From Pseudomonadota bacterium (GTDB lineage Bacteria; Desulfobacterota; Desulfobacteria; Desulfobacterales; C00003060): DNA of 15,157 nt. Numbering within the stretch: the first letter of the stretch is position 1; each line of letters opens with the position of its first letter. Location of the stretch: NCBI GenBank assembly GCA_015222985.1, contig JADFWI010000336.1:1-15157 (forward strand). Direction: 5' to 3'. Below the pieces are notes generated by a model, which saw only the letters and a list, made by a program, of their open reading frames with translations, was not told the origin of the DNA and made no database searches. The translations under genes were made by a program, and so were the position numbers. This document shows positions 1-7,816 of this stretch, in pieces.

Positions 1-1
1 C

Positions 2-112
2 GATCATATCCAGACCGTGTCAAAGGCAAAAATAGGCTCACTCATTACGACGCTTCCACCCGAAAAACTGAAGCAAGTGCGCTCAGCAATACTCTTTGCA
101 CTCAATTTATAA
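2..112 (+). CDS. MazF/PemK-family toxin, C-terminal fragment (cut by window edge)
   Basis: The frame opening at base 2 runs 36 codons to a TAA at 110-112 and reads DHIQTVSKAKIGSL, then TLPPEKLKQVRSAILFALNL. This matches the end of MazF/PemK endoribonuclease toxins, where a D-x-(I/V)-x-(T/V) strand is followed by a G-x-L segment and a final helix of the type L-x-x-E-x-L-x-x-V-x-x-A-L. The family cleaves mRNA at short motifs and is paired with an upstream antitoxin. Catalytic N-terminal residues and any antitoxin lie outside the window, so it cannot be said whether the gene is intact. Repeat-rich DNA follows. The identification rests on a short tail only. Confidence 0.65.
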   Translation, partial: DHIQTVSKAKIGSLITTLPPEKLKQVRSAILFALNL

Positions 113-159
113 ACTGGTATCCAAATAGTGATTAGAATAGTGATTAGGGACGGGTTGAA

Positions 160-430
160 GACCTGACGAAGAAGGGATTGAGACAGGGCGGGATTTTTGA
201 TTTTCGATTGCTGATTTTCGATTGAAAAAGATGAAGGACAGGGATTTTTCATTGCCGATTTAAGAACTATTGAGGGTACGTGACCTGTTTCCGGCTTGTC
301 CGTCTTAGGGTAGTCAATCGAAAATCGCAAATTATATGACCTGATGAAGAAGGGATTGAGACAGGGGAGGATTTTCGATTGCCGATTTTCGATTAAGGAA
401 GATAAGGGACTGAGGATTTTGAATTTTCGA
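160..430. repeat. Direct repeat pair with AATCGAAAATC-type word array
   Basis: Two imperfect direct copies of about 85 nt begin at 160 and 338, each opening GACCTGA(C/T)GAAGAAGG, then ATTGAGACAGGG. Each copy contains the word GATTTTCGATTGC(T/C)GATTTTCGATT, i.e. GATTTTCGATT twice. An inverted word (AATCGAAAATCGCAAAT) lies between them at about 316-332, and another GAATTTTCGAT at the right end. Open frames crossing this region in both directions are made of the repeat words and show no family resemblance, so they are not called as genes. Function unknown. Confidence 0.7.
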
Positions 431-557
431 TCAGGAAGAAGGTTGGAAAAGACAATGCGTTCCCACACTGAACCGGTTTACCAGGAAACCTCGATTTTGC
501 ATCTGGAAAAGCAGTACAACAACCACAAATCGAAAATATTATGATTTGGTAGGAATC

Positions 558-605
558 ATGAACAAGAAAGAATTGAAGGACAGAACCAAGCAATTTGCCA
601 TTTAG
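558..605 (+). pseudogene. Start of a four-helix-bundle (23S rRNA intervening-sequence type) protein, truncated
   Basis: An ATG at 558, with AGGAATC just upstream, reads MNKKELKDRTKQFAI and stops at TAG 603-605. This is the usual opening of the small four-helix-bundle/S23 proteins found in many environmental genomes (M-N-K-x-E-L-K-x-R-T-K-x-F-A). The rest of the domain (R-x-I-x-L motif and the R-S-G-T-S-(I/V)-x-A-N-Y region) is not found downstream in any frame, so the gene is broken after about 15 codons. The match is short and could be chance, but it sits next to a repeat patch where such genes often occur. Confidence 0.4.
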
Positions 606-681
606 GAGTTTCCCATATCCAACTCCCTTTCGAGGGAAGTGACATCAAGAGCTTTGGACTTGTTAAGATGAAGTATTTGGG

Positions 682-723
682 GACCGTGACCTGTGACTGT
701 GGAGTCATGACTCATGACTGTGG
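682..723. repeat. TGACTGTGG/GTCATGACTC word array with 12-bp palindrome
   Basis: The words GTGAC, CTGTGACTGTGG and CATGACTGTGG are repeated over about 40 nt and centre on the perfect palindrome GAGTCATGACTC (702-713). No gene is seen between 606 and 901. The array is short and resembles in style the other word arrays in the window, but without a clearly separated inverted arm. Confidence 0.45.
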
Positions 724-826
724 GGTGTACGTTTGACTCCGACCCCAGCGCCCCGACTCGGATAAGAGCCCCGAAATATGTAACTTCTCAAAAAGTCCGG
801 GCTACTTTGGGGAAAATCCCCCTCTA

Positions 827-845
827 TCCCCCTTTCAAAGGGGGA
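827..845. repeat. CCCCCTTT palindrome (REP-like, possible transcript end)
   Basis: TCCCCCTTT-C-AAAGGGGGA is a perfect 9-bp inverted repeat. It lies 57 nt beyond the stop of the minus-strand P-II-like gene and is preceded by a related partial word AATCCCCCTCTA. Palindromes of this CCCCCTTT type are common interspersed sequences in related genomes. It could fold in the mRNA 3' end of the P-II-like gene, but no T-run follows it on either strand, so it is not called an intrinsic terminator. Confidence 0.55.
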
Positions 846-901
846 GGATAGCTGAATATGCTATGCGTCAATTGGTTGTAGAATTTCCGAGACGTTTTAA
901 A

Positions 902-2026
902 TTATTTGCCAAGATACGTGCAGGCTTTCGGGATGGGGCTGACCAGGATCTGCCCGTGTGAATTATCGTCGAAAGCGCCGGCCTTATCCAGAGTTTCCAC
1001 AATATCGCCCACCTGGTTTTTTCCTACGATCATGTTGCAACCCTCGCGCGCGGGAGATATCTCGCTCAACTCCGAGTCGGATGGACACTGATGTTTGAGC
1101 TTGCTGATGGTCGCCCCGGCGGCTCCGACGTCCATGGCCGCTTTGACAAGATCCTCGCCCCGGCCCGCGTTGCATGTAAGGATCAGGTTGGTCAGATCAT
1201 GAAGAAAAGCTTGTTTGCTCTTTGAGTCCTGCCCCTCTGGCGCGGTTCTTCGGCGCCAGCCGGTGCCTCCCTTTATCTCGTCGACCGCCGCGATAAGCTG
1301 TTCCACGCTTGCGGCGTGCTTGGGCATCCCACGGGTGATCTTCGTATTGACCAGTCCTTTCCCGATAGGATAAAGATAGATAAATCCTTTTCCCGGCTGG
1401 TCCAGTTTTCCGGCGTCGATCATCAGATCCATGACAGCGTTGGCGTCGTATTTGCTCGCGGCAAAATTTATCACCTCTTTCTCAGCCGGAATGGTGACGC
1501 GCAGGAGGCCGAGCTTGTCTCTCAGGCCGGTCCCGTGTCCGAAAGTGATTCCGGGTACGCATGTACCGGTATCAAGAGCAACCCTTGCGACAAAGTTGCC
1601 CTCTCCGCGCTGGACGATGCAGCAGATTCCCGTCAGCTCGGTCATAAGACGATAGGTGCTTTTCGGTTCGAAAGGCTTTAGTTCATTTTCAAAACAGAGC
1701 CTGTGGGCTTTTACGATATTGACCTCTTCACTGAATACAGTGCCCCTTCCCGGCGTTTCCATATCTCCTTTGTCGATCATCAGATTCATCACGGCTTCTT
1801 CCACTTCAGCAGGTATGAGAAGAGACATTATGTCCGCCGGGTCTTCGACTATCACAGTATCTGAATACAACCCGAAGAGACCTTTCTTCTCCTGGAGCAT
1901 AAGGGTCCGAGCGGCTGCAAGCTGGTAGTCTACAATCCCGGCCGTCTGCAGCCCTTCGACAATGGTGTCGGTTATTCCCCTGTGAAAAATGCCTGTAATT
2001 TTGCAGATCTTTTTTTCTTCAGTCAT
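902..2026 (-). CDS. Triple P-II-like (GlnB-fold) domain protein, partner of DUF1538 membrane protein
   Basis: The 374-residue protein is read from ATG 2026. A longer frame reaches 2131, but this ATG overlaps the TAA of the upstream gene as TAATG, which indicates translational coupling. Three P-II-like ferredoxin-fold units can be seen. Unit 1 is about residues 6-105, with I-T-G-I-F-H-R-G near the start and TPGRGTVFSE at 91-100. Unit 2 is about 125-230, with QPGKGFIYLYPI at 210-221. Unit 3 is about 276-374, with HGQILVSPI at 358-366. In units 1 and 2 the strand after P-G-(R/K)-G corresponds to the G-D-G-K-(I/V)-F-V region of GlnB. Classical GlnB is about 112 residues and trimeric, so three units in one chain could make a pseudo-trimer (inference). 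No Y51-like uridylylation loop is recognisable. The likely role is to sense a nucleotide or metabolite and gate the DUF1538 protein, by analogy to GlnK-AmtB. The three-unit reading is by eye. Confidence 0.82.
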   Translation of the reverse strand: MTEEKKICKITGIFHRGITDTIVEGLQTAGIVDYQLAAARTLMLQEKKGLFGLYSDTVIVEDPADIMSLLIPAEVEEAVMNLMIDKGDMETPGRGTVFSEEVNIVKAHRLCFENELKPFEPKSTYRLMTELTGICCIVQRGEGNFVARVALDTGTCVPGITFGHGTGLRDKLGLLRVTIPAEKEVINFAASKYDANAVMDLMIDAGKLDQPGKGFIYLYPIGKGLVNTKITRGMPKHAASVEQLIAAVDEIKGGTGWRRRTAPEGQDSKSKQAFLHDLTNLILTCNAGRGEDLVKAAMDVGAAGATISKLKHQCPSDSELSEISPAREGCNMIVGKNQVGDIVETLDKAGAFDDNSHGQILVSPIPKACTYLGK

Positions 2027-4152
2027 TACGCAGCACGTCCTTCCCGAAACGCCTTGGTGGCTTCCTGAAGCGCCGCCTTTCTCTTTCTGGTTACACTCAG
2101 CCCGACCGAAAGGACCGAGAGTATCGGGCAAACGGAAGCCATGGTGAGGATGCCGAACCCTTCAACAACTCCAACCTGGGTTCCGATACCAAGGCCCATG
2201 GCGAGGACAAGGGGGACCGTGACAGGCCCCGTAGTGACGCCGGCGCTGTCCCAGCCGATGTTCACAAATTCTTCCGTAGATAGCTTGGACATAAACAATA
2301 ATAGGATATACGGCGGTGCGAGAAGATAGACCAGCGGAATGCTCCATATGATTTTCGCAACGCCGAGAGTAATTCCCACGCCGACGCCAAGTGCGACCGC
2401 CTGCATCAGCAGCCTTTTTTTGAAGGTTCCGACTGTGAGCTCCTCGACCGTAAGTCCGAGTGCGTTCAGCGCCGGCTCGGCCATTGTGGCCCCGTATCCC
2501 ATAAAGAACGCAAACAGCAGAACCACTATGATTCCGGACAGGCCGCCTTCCGTGCCGAAAAGAGGTCCTTTCGTAGGAAGGTAGGTGTATTTCCTTGTCG
2601 ATGCCTCGTAACCATCCCCTTTATATGGCAACGCTTCATATTCGCTTCCTGACTTCAGGTAGAAGAATTGTCTCTTCTCTCCTTCAGCCGTTGTGGCCGT
2701 TTGAACGACGACGGGATCAAAACCTACGATCGTCTTCTGCTGATCGGTCAGCTCGATCCGCTTGAATGAAGAAGGCAATTTTCCGCCCACCTGGTTCCCG
2801 AGCTTGGCGAGGCCGAGTTCGATGCCCATGCTGAATACCATCATCCCTATAAGGGCGAACAGGATTCCGAGCATGATTTCGTCTGAACGCGGGAGCTTTT
2901 CACGCAGTATAACCACAAGTGTAAGCATAAGGAACAGAGTGAGGGGAATGATCGCCTGGGCAGCCACAAGGCCGTTGCGCCTTAACAGGTCGGGAACTTT
3001 AAGAACCTGGCCGCTCATGGAATACATGGTTACCGCCACCTTGACGGCTTCGGGAGTATCGAAAACGGCCAGCCGCTGTTCCTTTGTGCCGGAGAGCGCT
3101 GCCCAGCGCTGAAGTGCGTCGGCATCCTGCCCGGGGAAAACCACGCTCCTCTCGGTCTCGTTTTCTTTAAGTTTCTTTATGTACTCAAGCATCTTCTCTT
3201 TGCTGCCGTCGAAGAGAGCGAGCTGGCTTTTTTCACTCGCGTTCATAAACGCGTATCCGTACATTTCCTCCTGGCTGGTGAACAGGGTAACGGCTTTGTC
3301 CCGGCTCTGAGTGCTGAAGAACTCCGCTTCCTCCATCGGTTTCGGAACGCCTCCCTTGAAAACAGTGCCCAGGGTAAGCACCGTGATTATTGGAAAAAGG
3401 GAGGCGAGAGTTACCACGCCGAAGCCGGCACTGCCGGAACCGGCACTGCCGGTAATTCGGCAAATCCCGATACCGAGGGCCAGGACGAGGGGGACGGTAA
3501 CAGGGCCTGTAGTCACAGCGCCGCAGTCCCACGCGAGTCCCGTCAGAGCCCGCATGTTCGGATCAAGAAACGCCCACATGGTGAAAATCACCAGGCAGCC
3601 TACGAGGACGTAAATAAAAGGCTTGAGCGACCATTGGTACATGAAACGCAGCATGCCGCACATGACGGCTACGCCCACACCGGCGCCCACGGCATATACG
3701 AGATAACTTGAAAATTTGTTGAGAAGGAGAAACACTAGCGGGGCCTCCCAGGGTTTTATGGAAGAACCGGCTGCCTTCAGAACCGTGATGGCCGGCTCCG
3801 CAAACGTGGCGCCCATGCCGAGAATGAAGGCAAAGATTAAGATGGTCGGCAGCTTTGATTTCTGCGGCAGCTTCAGGCCGATGACTTCGCCCAGAGGCAT
3901 TAGGCCAAGCATGAGGCCTTCCATGAAGAAAGCGAGCCCTGCAATAACCAGTGCAAGCCCGACTGCAATAATTGATGCTTCAGCTATGGCCATTCGCAAA
4001 ATGATAGTTTGGAATAAGATAAGATAGACGATAATAAGAGCAACAGATTTTATTTGTCCAACTATCCGGCTCTTTGCGTATGGAAACAACATTTCCATAG
4101 CTTGTTTGAAAGTGACCTTTACTTTCCCGCTGGCTTGCTGCTGGGCCACCAT
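2026..4152 (-). CDS. DUF1538 family integral membrane protein (duplicated permease-like)
   Basis: This 708-residue multi-spanning protein has two homologous halves. The first carries GATFAEPA (114-121) and WDCGAVTTGPVTVPLVLALG (208-227). The second carries GATMAEPA (554-561) and WDSAGVTTGPVTVPLVLAMG (634-653). These paired G-A-T-x-A-E-P and T-T-G-P-V-T-V-P signatures identify the DUF1538 family, whose transport substrate is not established to my knowledge. Two polar segments, about 268-395 and 450-535, interrupt the membrane regions and may form soluble or extracytoplasmic domains. The start ATG has an excellent ribosome site, AAGGAGG, 7 nt upstream (4160-4166). The stop overlaps the start of the P-II-like gene by one base. 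The inverted-repeat topology with conserved acidic and T-T-G-P motifs suggests a transporter or channel; that is inference. Confidence 0.9.
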   Translation of the reverse strand: MVAQQQASGKVKVTFKQAMEMLFPYAKSRIVGQIKSVALIIVYLILFQTIILRMAIAEASIIAVGLALVIAGLAFFMEGLMLGLMPLGEVIGLKLPQKSKLPTILIFAFILGMGATFAEPAITVLKAAGSSIKPWEAPLVFLLLNKFSSYLVYAVGAGVGVAVMCGMLRFMYQWSLKPFIYVLVGCLVIFTMWAFLDPNMRALTGLAWDCGAVTTGPVTVPLVLALGIGICRITGSAGSGSAGFGVVTLASLFPIITVLTLGTVFKGGVPKPMEEAEFFSTQSRDKAVTLFTSQEEMYGYAFMNASEKSQLALFDGSKEKMLEYIKKLKENETERSVVFPGQDADALQRWAALSGTKEQRLAVFDTPEAVKVAVTMYSMSGQVLKVPDLLRRNGLVAAQAIIPLTLFLMLTLVVILREKLPRSDEIMLGILFALIGMMVFSMGIELGLAKLGNQVGGKLPSSFKRIELTDQQKTIVGFDPVVVQTATTAEGEKRQFFYLKSGSEYEALPYKGDGYEASTRKYTYLPTKGPLFGTEGGLSGIIVVLLFAFFMGYGATMAEPALNALGLTVEELTVGTFKKRLLMQAVALGVGVGITLGVAKIIWSIPLVYLLAPPYILLLFMSKLSTEEFVNIGWDSAGVTTGPVTVPLVLAMGLGIGTQVGVVEGFGILTMASVCPILSVLSVGLSVTRKRKAALQEATKAFREGRAA

Positions 4153-4523
4153 AATAGCGCCTCCTTGATTCTCGAACTTAGGGCTCGCGCAAAAACAACT
4201 TGGCAGATTTTGCGCTCAGATTTTGGTGAGATTTGGTCGATCCGATTGAGCAAAACCGCAGGGCACGAAGTGAAGCTGTAGCGCTATAGCAGGCTATTTC
4301 GAGGGTTTTACGCCCGCCCTGGCGCGACGTGCTCGAATCAGCCGACAAGGTGTACGGGGCGCTGCATGCTCGGATCAGCCGATTGAGCCTATAAGCCAGG
4401 TCTGGGCCAGGGAATGAGTATTGGCCAAAGATCGCCTGAAGCTGAGATGCTAAAATGGTAAGTTTTTTTTGCGCAAGCCATAAGGCCGGCTTCACCATGC
4501 TGACCAAAACAGCGCATCCTGGC
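4153..4523. other. Intergenic gap, with two 17-nt direct repeats
   Basis: No gene is supported in these 371 nt between sdhB and the DUF1538 gene. The sequence TGCTCGAATCAGCCGAC (4330-4346) recurs as TGCTCGGATCAGCCGAT (4367-4383), 15 of 17 identical with a 37-nt period. A third, partial GATCCGATTGAGC lies nearer the DUF1538 start (about 4240). The promoter of the DUF1538/P-II pair presumably lies here, but no convincing -35/-10 pair stands out. Confidence 0.4.
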
Positions 4524-5234
4524 CTACCTAAAGTTTCCTTCCTTGGCCAGGGCGATAAAATGGGCAATGTCGATTTCTTTGGGGCAGACGAAGCTACAGG
4601 CCTGCGCTGTACGGCACCGGGGGGTTCCCTGCTCGCTGTATAAGATATCCATTCTCTCTTGCTTGGCCATCTCCCGTGGGTCCATGAGACGAACAATATT
4701 GGCAAGCATGGCATTCGGTCCAAGGTAGTTCTTTTGGGTAACACAAGCAGTTGCACAACAAAAACAATTAATGCACCGGGTTGCCTCAACGTAGCTCTCC
4801 AACACACGCGGAGAAATCCGGTATTCGTCTCCCTCTGGAGGCTGGGAAGCGGCTTGAATGATGTACGGTTTCACAAAATGGACTTTTTCGTACGCCTTTT
4901 CCATGTCTATGACGAGATCCCGAATCACTGGGGCTACTGTTAAGGGCTCAACAATAAAGATCTGTGTCTTGAAAAGGTTTACGGCGTTTTCTACCAGGAG
5001 TTCACACGTTAAGAGGGGCTTGCCGTTGATTTTCATGCCGCATGTGCCGCACTGGCCGTGCTCGCACGAGGAACTCCATGCCAGGGTGGGGTCCTGCTCG
5101 TCATTGATCTTTCGAAACAGGTCCACAAAACGCAAGATCCGGCCTGCTTTGAGTTGGTAACCCTGTACCCATGATCGTCCGGTATCAGGATCATAACGGC
5201 TGATTTTCAATGTAAGGTCATATTCTTGTGACAT
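4524..5234 (-). CDS. sdhB: Succinate dehydrogenase/fumarate reductase iron-sulfur subunit
   Basis: This 236-residue protein carries electrons between the flavin of SdhA and the quinone site in the membrane subunit. The N-terminal [2Fe-2S] domain has SSCEHGQCGTCGMKING, with cysteines C57, C62 and C65 plus C77. The C-terminal ferredoxin-like domain has CINCFCCATAC (C154, C157, C160, C164), with V instead of the usual P after C164. Next comes CRTAQACSFVCP (C207, C213, C217), so the ligands for the [4Fe-4S] and [3Fe-4S] clusters are present. Length is normal for the family. AGGAAG lies 6 nt before the ATG. It is the last gene of the sdhC-A-B order on the minus strand. It could work as fumarate reductase instead; sequence alone does not settle direction. 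Confidence 0.95.
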   Translation of the reverse strand: MSQEYDLTLKISRYDPDTGRSWVQGYQLKAGRILRFVDLFRKINDEQDPTLAWSSSCEHGQCGTCGMKINGKPLLTCELLVENAVNLFKTQIFIVEPLTVAPVIRDLVIDMEKAYEKVHFVKPYIIQAASQPPEGDEYRISPRVLESYVEATRCINCFCCATACVTQKNYLGPNAMLANIVRLMDPREMAKQERMDILYSEQGTPRCRTAQACSFVCPKEIDIAHFIALAKEGNFR

Positions 5235-5293
5235 GCACGGCTTCCTGAATGTAAAGAGTCAAATTACCACCAGAGGCGGTGGCTTCCGATTCA

Positions 5294-5533
5294 AGTGAGC
5301 TAAAGTGCCTAAAGTGAACTAAAGTGCCTAAAATTTAAAGAGATAAAAAGCCCCAAATTCTGTGATCTGATTCCTCATAACACTGCCCTCGGGAATGTTG
5401 GGAAAACCTGTACACAAAACGACTATTCGCACCGCTAATTTTCGAGTTCGCTTTTCAAGCCCTTAGGTGAATTGTTTATGATCCACAATTATCCCATCCA
5501 CAACTTTAGGCACTTTAGCTCACTTTAGGCACT
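5294..5533. repeat. Inverted AAAGTGCCTAAAGTGAACT array, copy 1 (between sdhA and sdhB)
   Basis: The left arm (5294-5332) is a run of 7-8 nt words: AGTGAGCTAAAGTGCCT, then AAAGTGAACTAAAGTGCCTA. The right arm (5503-5533) is its inverted counterpart, ACTTTAGGCACTTTAGCTC followed by ACTTTAGGCACT. About 170 nt of unrelated AT-rich sequence lies between. The same arms recur at 7447-7756 around a different interior. The array fills most of the 369-nt gap inside the sdh cluster and would separate sdhA from sdhB on the transcript by a long foldable spacer. Confidence 0.85.
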
Positions 5534-5603
5534 CTCACAATTACTATAACGGCGAAACCTCTCTATGATATCATTACTAGAGGTAGCCGTTTTTGCCCAC
5601 TGA

Positions 5604-7406
5604 TCAGTATTTTCTTTCAATGATGCCGAACTTCTCGTAGTGTTCTCCCTTGGCCTCAAAGATACTCATGTCAACGGGCCGCCTGCCGAGGGTCACCTTG
5701 CCGTACTCCGTCATGTAAGCCAGGGTATGATATTGAAACTTGGAGCTCCTCTTTGGATAGTCTTCACGAGAATGCCCACCCCTGGACTCTCTTCTTGCCA
5801 GGGCACAGTCGGCAATCACGATTGAGACGTCCAAGAGATGGTCCAGTTCCCACAACTGAAGGAGTTCCTGGTTCATGGCCAATGACTTGCTGTACAGTTT
5901 TATGTGCGCAGCCCTCTCCTTGAGTTCCTTGAGTTTTTCGATAGCCTCCGTAAGGCCCTTCTCATTTCGGAAAACGCCGACTTTTTCAGTCATGAGCAAG
6001 CGCAGTCCATCGCGAATCTCAGCATAATGCTCATCGCCCTGGGATTCAAGATAACGAGAGAACTGACCAAAAACGTGCTGTCCTCCCTCTTGAGGGACAT
6101 CGCCCGGATCTTCCGCGTCATCAAGAAAGGCTGCCACCCTTTCTCCAACGACCTTGCCCATAGTGATCAACTCAAGCAGGGAGTTTGTACCAAGGCGATT
6201 GTGACCGTGCAGGCTGGCCGCGGCAAACTCCCCGCAAGCATATAAGCCGGGCACGCATTGCCTCTCGTCCTTTTGGACCTCCCCCAATTCGTTGGTCGGC
6301 GCGCCGCCCATCTGGTAGTGGGCCGTCGGGGTGACAGGACATAGCTCAAATTGGGGCTGAACTCCCACAAACTTGCAGAAAAACCCACAAACTTCCTGGA
6401 TCCTGGTTTTATGAACATGTTCAGGGATATGCCTTAGGTCCAGCCAGACATGGGGTAGCTTGTGATCGGGGTGAATGCACCCCCTCCCTTCACGGATTTC
6501 GATCGTGATACACCGGGAGACAAGGTCCCGGGGAGCAAGGTCTTTAGCCGTTGGAGCGTATCTTTCCATAAAGGGTTCGCCATCCTTGTTCCGAAGGATC
6601 GCGCCTTCACCACGCAGCGCCTCGCTGGCAAGGATTCCCGGGCCTACAATGCCGGTCGGATGAAACTGAACGGCTTCTACATCCATTACCGGGAGACCGG
6701 CCTGTAGTATGAGGGCCAGGCCGTCCCCAGTGTTCTGGCGGCAGTTGCTGCTCACTTGATACATACGGGTCTTTCCACCCGTAGCCATGACTGTGGCCTT
6801 GGCCAGGACAGCCACGAACTTTCCGTTCTGTTCCATAAATACAATCGTCCCTATGCAGCGACCATTCCTGAAGAGTAGCTCCGTAGCCACACTTTGATTC
6901 AGGAACGAGACCCCGTGCTTCAAGGATTCGGCCCACACAGTATCCATGATCCCTTTGCCGGTACGGTCTGCCTCATAGCAGGAACGAAATGCCTTGACCT
7001 CGCCAAAATTTAGCATATGGCCGCCAAAAGGTCTCTTGGCAATGCGGCCTTCTTCGGTACGGCTAAAATGCATGCCGTGTCTTTCCAGCCAAAGGATCTG
7101 CTCCCAGGCCGACTCACAAACCTTCTTGATGATATTCTGATCCGAGCTGCAATCCGAGCCCTTCCAGGTGTCGAACATATGATATATGATCTTGTCTACA
7201 GGATCGTTCGGGTCGACTGCAGCCATGCCACCCTGGGCTGTAGAGGTATGGGACTTTTGAGGGCTAAACACTTTGGTCACAGCGACAATGCTTGTGCCTG
7301 GACGGCGCTCGCATATTTCTGCGGCGCATCTGAGTCCTGCTCCACCTGCGCCGATTACCAACACATCCGACCTCAATACGGAATCGATTTGGAGTTTTTT
7401 TGCCAT
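5604..7406 (-). CDS. sdhA: Succinate dehydrogenase/fumarate reductase flavoprotein subunit
   Basis: This catalytic subunit interconverts succinate and fumarate and holds covalently bound FAD. The start is taken at ATG 7406, which has GAGG 8 nt upstream; the frame could extend 8 codons to a TTG at 7430, which lacks a ribosome site. The protein is 600 residues. It has VIGAGGAGLR (FAD-binding glycines, about 17-26) and SHTSTAQGGM, with H53 expected to carry the FAD. FHPTG is at 249-253, the catalytic-type arginine is in APRDLVSR (R293), and HYQMGG starts at 363. HGHNRLGTNSLLE is at about 400-412 and RRESRGGHSREDYP lies near the C-terminus. Length and motifs are normal. Unusually for a tight operon, gaps of about 370-410 nt filled by related repeats separate it from both sdhB and sdhC. 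Confidence 0.96.
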   Translation of the reverse strand: MAKKLQIDSVLRSDVLVIGAGGAGLRCAAEICERRPGTSIVAVTKVFSPQKSHTSTAQGGMAAVDPNDPVDKIIYHMFDTWKGSDCSSDQNIIKKVCESAWEQILWLERHGMHFSRTEEGRIAKRPFGGHMLNFGEVKAFRSCYEADRTGKGIMDTVWAESLKHGVSFLNQSVATELLFRNGRCIGTIVFMEQNGKFVAVLAKATVMATGGKTRMYQVSSNCRQNTGDGLALILQAGLPVMDVEAVQFHPTGIVGPGILASEALRGEGAILRNKDGEPFMERYAPTAKDLAPRDLVSRCITIEIREGRGCIHPDHKLPHVWLDLRHIPEHVHKTRIQEVCGFFCKFVGVQPQFELCPVTPTAHYQMGGAPTNELGEVQKDERQCVPGLYACGEFAAASLHGHNRLGTNSLLELITMGKVVGERVAAFLDDAEDPGDVPQEGGQHVFGQFSRYLESQGDEHYAEIRDGLRLLMTEKVGVFRNEKGLTEAIEKLKELKERAAHIKLYSKSLAMNQELLQLWELDHLLDVSIVIADCALARRESRGGHSREDYPKRSSKFQYHTLAYMTEYGKVTLGRRPVDMSIFEAKGEHYEKFGIIERKY

Positions 7407-7446
7407 CCTTGTATCCTCTAACTTGGACAAACCGGAACCAAAAAGA

Positions 7447-7756
7447 AGTGCCTAAAGTGCCTAAAGTGAACTAAAGTGCCTAAAGTTAAGGAATGCGCTT
7501 TCAGCGCAACCTGTTTTTAAGATTGACCACGCCGGCCGACTTTGCCTTAGTAGCCTTGGCTACGAGCCGACTTCGCGCTCCGTTGCCATAGCGGCTTTGG
7601 CGCGTCGGAGACCAAAGCACTGGCTGCGACGGCTGAACGGCTGAAAAGGCGTGCACATTAACCCTGGCCCAGACCGGGTTTTTCTCCACTGGGCATGGTC
7701 CAACTTCTGTCGCACCAGGGCGGGCTTTAGCTCACTTTAGGCACTTTAGCTCACTT
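7447..7756. repeat. Inverted AAAGTGCCTAAAGTGAACT array, copy 2 (between sdhC and sdhA)
   Basis: The left arm (7447-7491) holds AGTGCCTAAAGTGCCTAAAG, then TGAACTAAAGTGCCTAAAGT. The right arm (7725-7756) holds CTTTAGCTCACTTTAGGCAC then TTTAGCTCACTT, in inverted orientation. The words match copy 1 at 5294-5533, but the roughly 230-nt interior is different and more GC-rich. A short open frame in the interior on the minus strand (7501-7689) resembles no family I know and is not called. The array sits just upstream of the sdhA ribosome site. Confidence 0.85.
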
Positions 7757-7816
7757 CGGATTGAATACGACAAAAAATCTTCTGCCATAAAAAACACGAA
7801 TTTCATAACCGAGGGA

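Noticed and set aside
4..468. 154-codon minus-strand frame over the left repeat patch
   Set aside because: It is a translation of the repeat words and runs antisense through the MazF-like tail; no protein family resemblance.
7501..7689. Minus-strand frame ending in LVAKATKAKSAGVVNLKNRLR within the sdhA-sdhC repeat
   Set aside because: Lies wholly inside the array interior, has no ribosome site, and could not be linked to a known protein.
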